Source: J051 sp040289295
GTDB taxonomy: Bacteria; Armatimonadota; Fimbriimonadia; Fimbriimonadales; ATM1
Reading direction: 5' to 3'
Assembly (NCBI GenBank): GCA_040289295.1
Contig: PSLA01000042.1
Span: 1-7,312, forward strand
DNA: 7,312 nucleotides
Shown here piece after piece: positions 6,862-7,312 of the stretch. The translations under genes were made by a program, and so were the position numbers. Below the pieces are notes generated by a model, which ran no database searches, was not told the DNA's origin, and worked only from the letters and a program-made list of their open reading frames with translations. Positions within the stretch are counted from its first letter, which is position 1; the number at the start of each line of letters is the position of its first letter.

Positions 6862-7163
6862 AGATCAGGGGAAACAACCGTTCTGCAACTCATGGGCAAA
6901 TGTCTCATCACACTTGCCCCAGTTTGCTTCCTGCTTCATCCACCGGCACTCCCCCCGAAGAGAGGCAACCTCCGATGTCCACCCGTTCGTCACTTCCCGC
7001 CGCGCCTGGCGGGCGCGCGGTATGCGCTTGTAGCTGGCCATCGCCAGCAGCCTTCCGGGCCGCGTTCACGTCCCGGTTAGGATAGACAATTTGTCGACAT
7101 CTGTCCTGTCAATAGACTCATGAGCAGATCTCAACTCCATCGATTTGGCTTATAACGAGTGCA
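6862..7163. other. Stretch between cas3 fragment and CRISPR array, no intact gene
   Basis: Apart from the tnpB-like remnant, this stretch holds no supported gene. It contains a short perfect hairpin, GCTGGC-CATC-GCCAGC at 7033-7048, inside the tnpB-like frame, and a small palindrome GACAATTTGTC at 7085-7095. The part next to the array (about 7081-7163) is less GC-rich than the rest of the window. The promoter of the cas genes should lie here or upstream of the array, but I could not place it. A second minus-strand frame ends in GKCDETFAHELQNGCFP near 6864-6915; it is not recognised. Confidence 0.4.
6908..7108 (-). pseudogene. Probable 3' remnant of an IS200/IS605-type tnpB gene
   Basis: A minus-strand open stretch without a start codon reads CRQIVYPNRDVNAARKAAGDG and runs on for about 45 more residues to a double stop (TGATGA) at 6905-6910. 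The pattern NRDVNAAR is the hallmark of the C-terminal end of TnpB: the Asp belongs to the third RuvC motif, and in the family it follows the zinc-ribbon cysteines. Here only one cysteine (TGT at 7097-7099) precedes it, an in-frame TGA at 7109-7111 closes the frame upstream, and the RuvC I and II motifs are absent. This is a truncated leftover, not a working nuclease. The tail after the motif (GSDERVDIGG, PVDEAGSKLG) is not recognised. It sits between the array and the cas genes, in their orientation. The call rests on one motif and could be chance. Confidence 0.5.
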
Positions 7164-7190
7164 GCTTCAATGAGCCCACTGCGTTCAGAC
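7164..7190 (-). repeat. Degenerate partial CRISPR repeat beside the array
   Basis: Read on the plus strand, the first 16 bases, GCTTCAATGAGCCCAC, match the start of the intact repeat at 14 of 16 positions. The rest (TGCGTTCAGAC) has lost the hairpin and is about 9 bases shorter than a full repeat. It starts only 29 bases before the first intact repeat, too close for a repeat-spacer unit. An 11-base direct repeat, CAGCTTCAATG, is shared at 7162-7172 and 7191-7201. Decay of this kind is usual at the trailer end of an array. Confidence 0.65.
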
Positions 7191-7192
7191 CA

Positions 7193-7312
7193 GCTTCAAT
7201 GGGGCCACGTTCTTTCGAACGTGGAAACACGAAGCGGGAGTTAAATTGAGCGAACTTTTCAATGCTTCAATGGGGCCACGTTCTTTCGAACGTGGAAACG
7301 TTACGGTCCAAT
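7193..7312 (-). CRISPR. CRISPR array edge: two 36-bp repeats, one full 35-bp spacer, one partial spacer
   Basis: Two identical 36-base repeats lie at 7193-7228 and 7264-7299. On the plus strand they begin GCTTCAATGGGG and end CGTGGAAAC. The centre is a perfect 8-bp stem CCACGTTC/GAACGTGG with a TTTC loop. The complete spacer at 7229-7263 has 14 G/C of 35, lower than its surroundings; a second spacer starts at 7300 and is cut by the window edge. I assign transcription to the minus strand: in that sense the repeat ends GGCCCCATTGAAGC after the hairpin, and ATTGAAGC closely resembles the common 8-base ATTGAAAC 5' handle left by Cas6-type cleavage. The decayed repeat on the left agrees with that side being the trailer. 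The array would then run in the direction of the cas genes, with its leader beyond the right edge. Csb2 is the likely processing enzyme. Confidence 0.95.

Noticed and set aside
7033..7048. Hairpin GCTGGC-CATC-GCCAGC as a terminator
   Set aside because: The stem is only 6 bp and no T-run follows on either strand, so it does not look like an intrinsic terminator.
7084..7112. Minus-strand TTGACA at 7107-7112 as a -35 box
   Set aside because: No acceptable -10 hexamer lies 16-18 bases downstream (TTGTCT or TGTCTA only), and it falls at the edge of the tnpB-like remnant. A chance hexamer is as likely.

Overview
This window is a CRISPR-Cas locus of type I-G (formerly I-U, the Geobacter GSU0051-GSU0054 type). 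All genes lie on the minus strand and read from right to left. The DNA is GC-rich, with Shine-Dalgarno sequences at almost every junction, so it is bacterial. The gene order resembles the Geobacter sulfurreducens locus, but the sequence alone does not fix the taxon; a deltaproteobacterium, a planctomycete or another high-GC phylum are all possible.

Layout from right to left: (1) 7193-7312, the edge of a CRISPR array with two identical 36-bp repeats, one complete 35-bp spacer and one cut-off spacer, plus a decayed partial repeat at 7164-7190. (2) 6853-7163, a non-coding stretch holding what looks like the last part of a tnpB (IS200/IS605 accessory nuclease) gene. (3) 6637-6852, a 71-codon orphan Cas3 N-terminus (Q-motif-like PWQ and Walker A) with its own ribosome binding site, ending at a TGA just before and in frame with the intact cas3. 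(4) cas3 (helicase then C-terminal HD nuclease). (5) A csb3-like effector gene. (6) csb1 (cas7). (7) csb2 (cas5-cas6 fusion). (8) 98-317, a 62-codon relic that reads as the shrunken remains of a different cas3. (9) The first 32 codons of the Cas4 part of a probable cas4-cas1 fusion, cut by the window edge.

The genes fit one interference and adaptation operon. Csb2 would process the precursor crRNA and cap the complex, Csb1 would form the backbone on the crRNA, the Csb3-like protein is the best candidate here for a further effector subunit, and Cas3 would unwind and degrade the target. Cas4-Cas1 would select and insert new spacers. cas3-csb3, csb3-csb1 and csb1-csb2 are tightly spaced or overlap by ATGA, implying translational coupling.

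The most unusual aspect is the record of cas3 turnover. One intact cas3 is flanked by two dissimilar cas3 relics, one before it and one between csb2 and cas4-cas1, where other type I-G loci can carry cas3. With the tnpB tail beside the array, this suggests a locus that has exchanged its helicase-nuclease at least once. Similarity statements rest on reading motifs, not on database searches.
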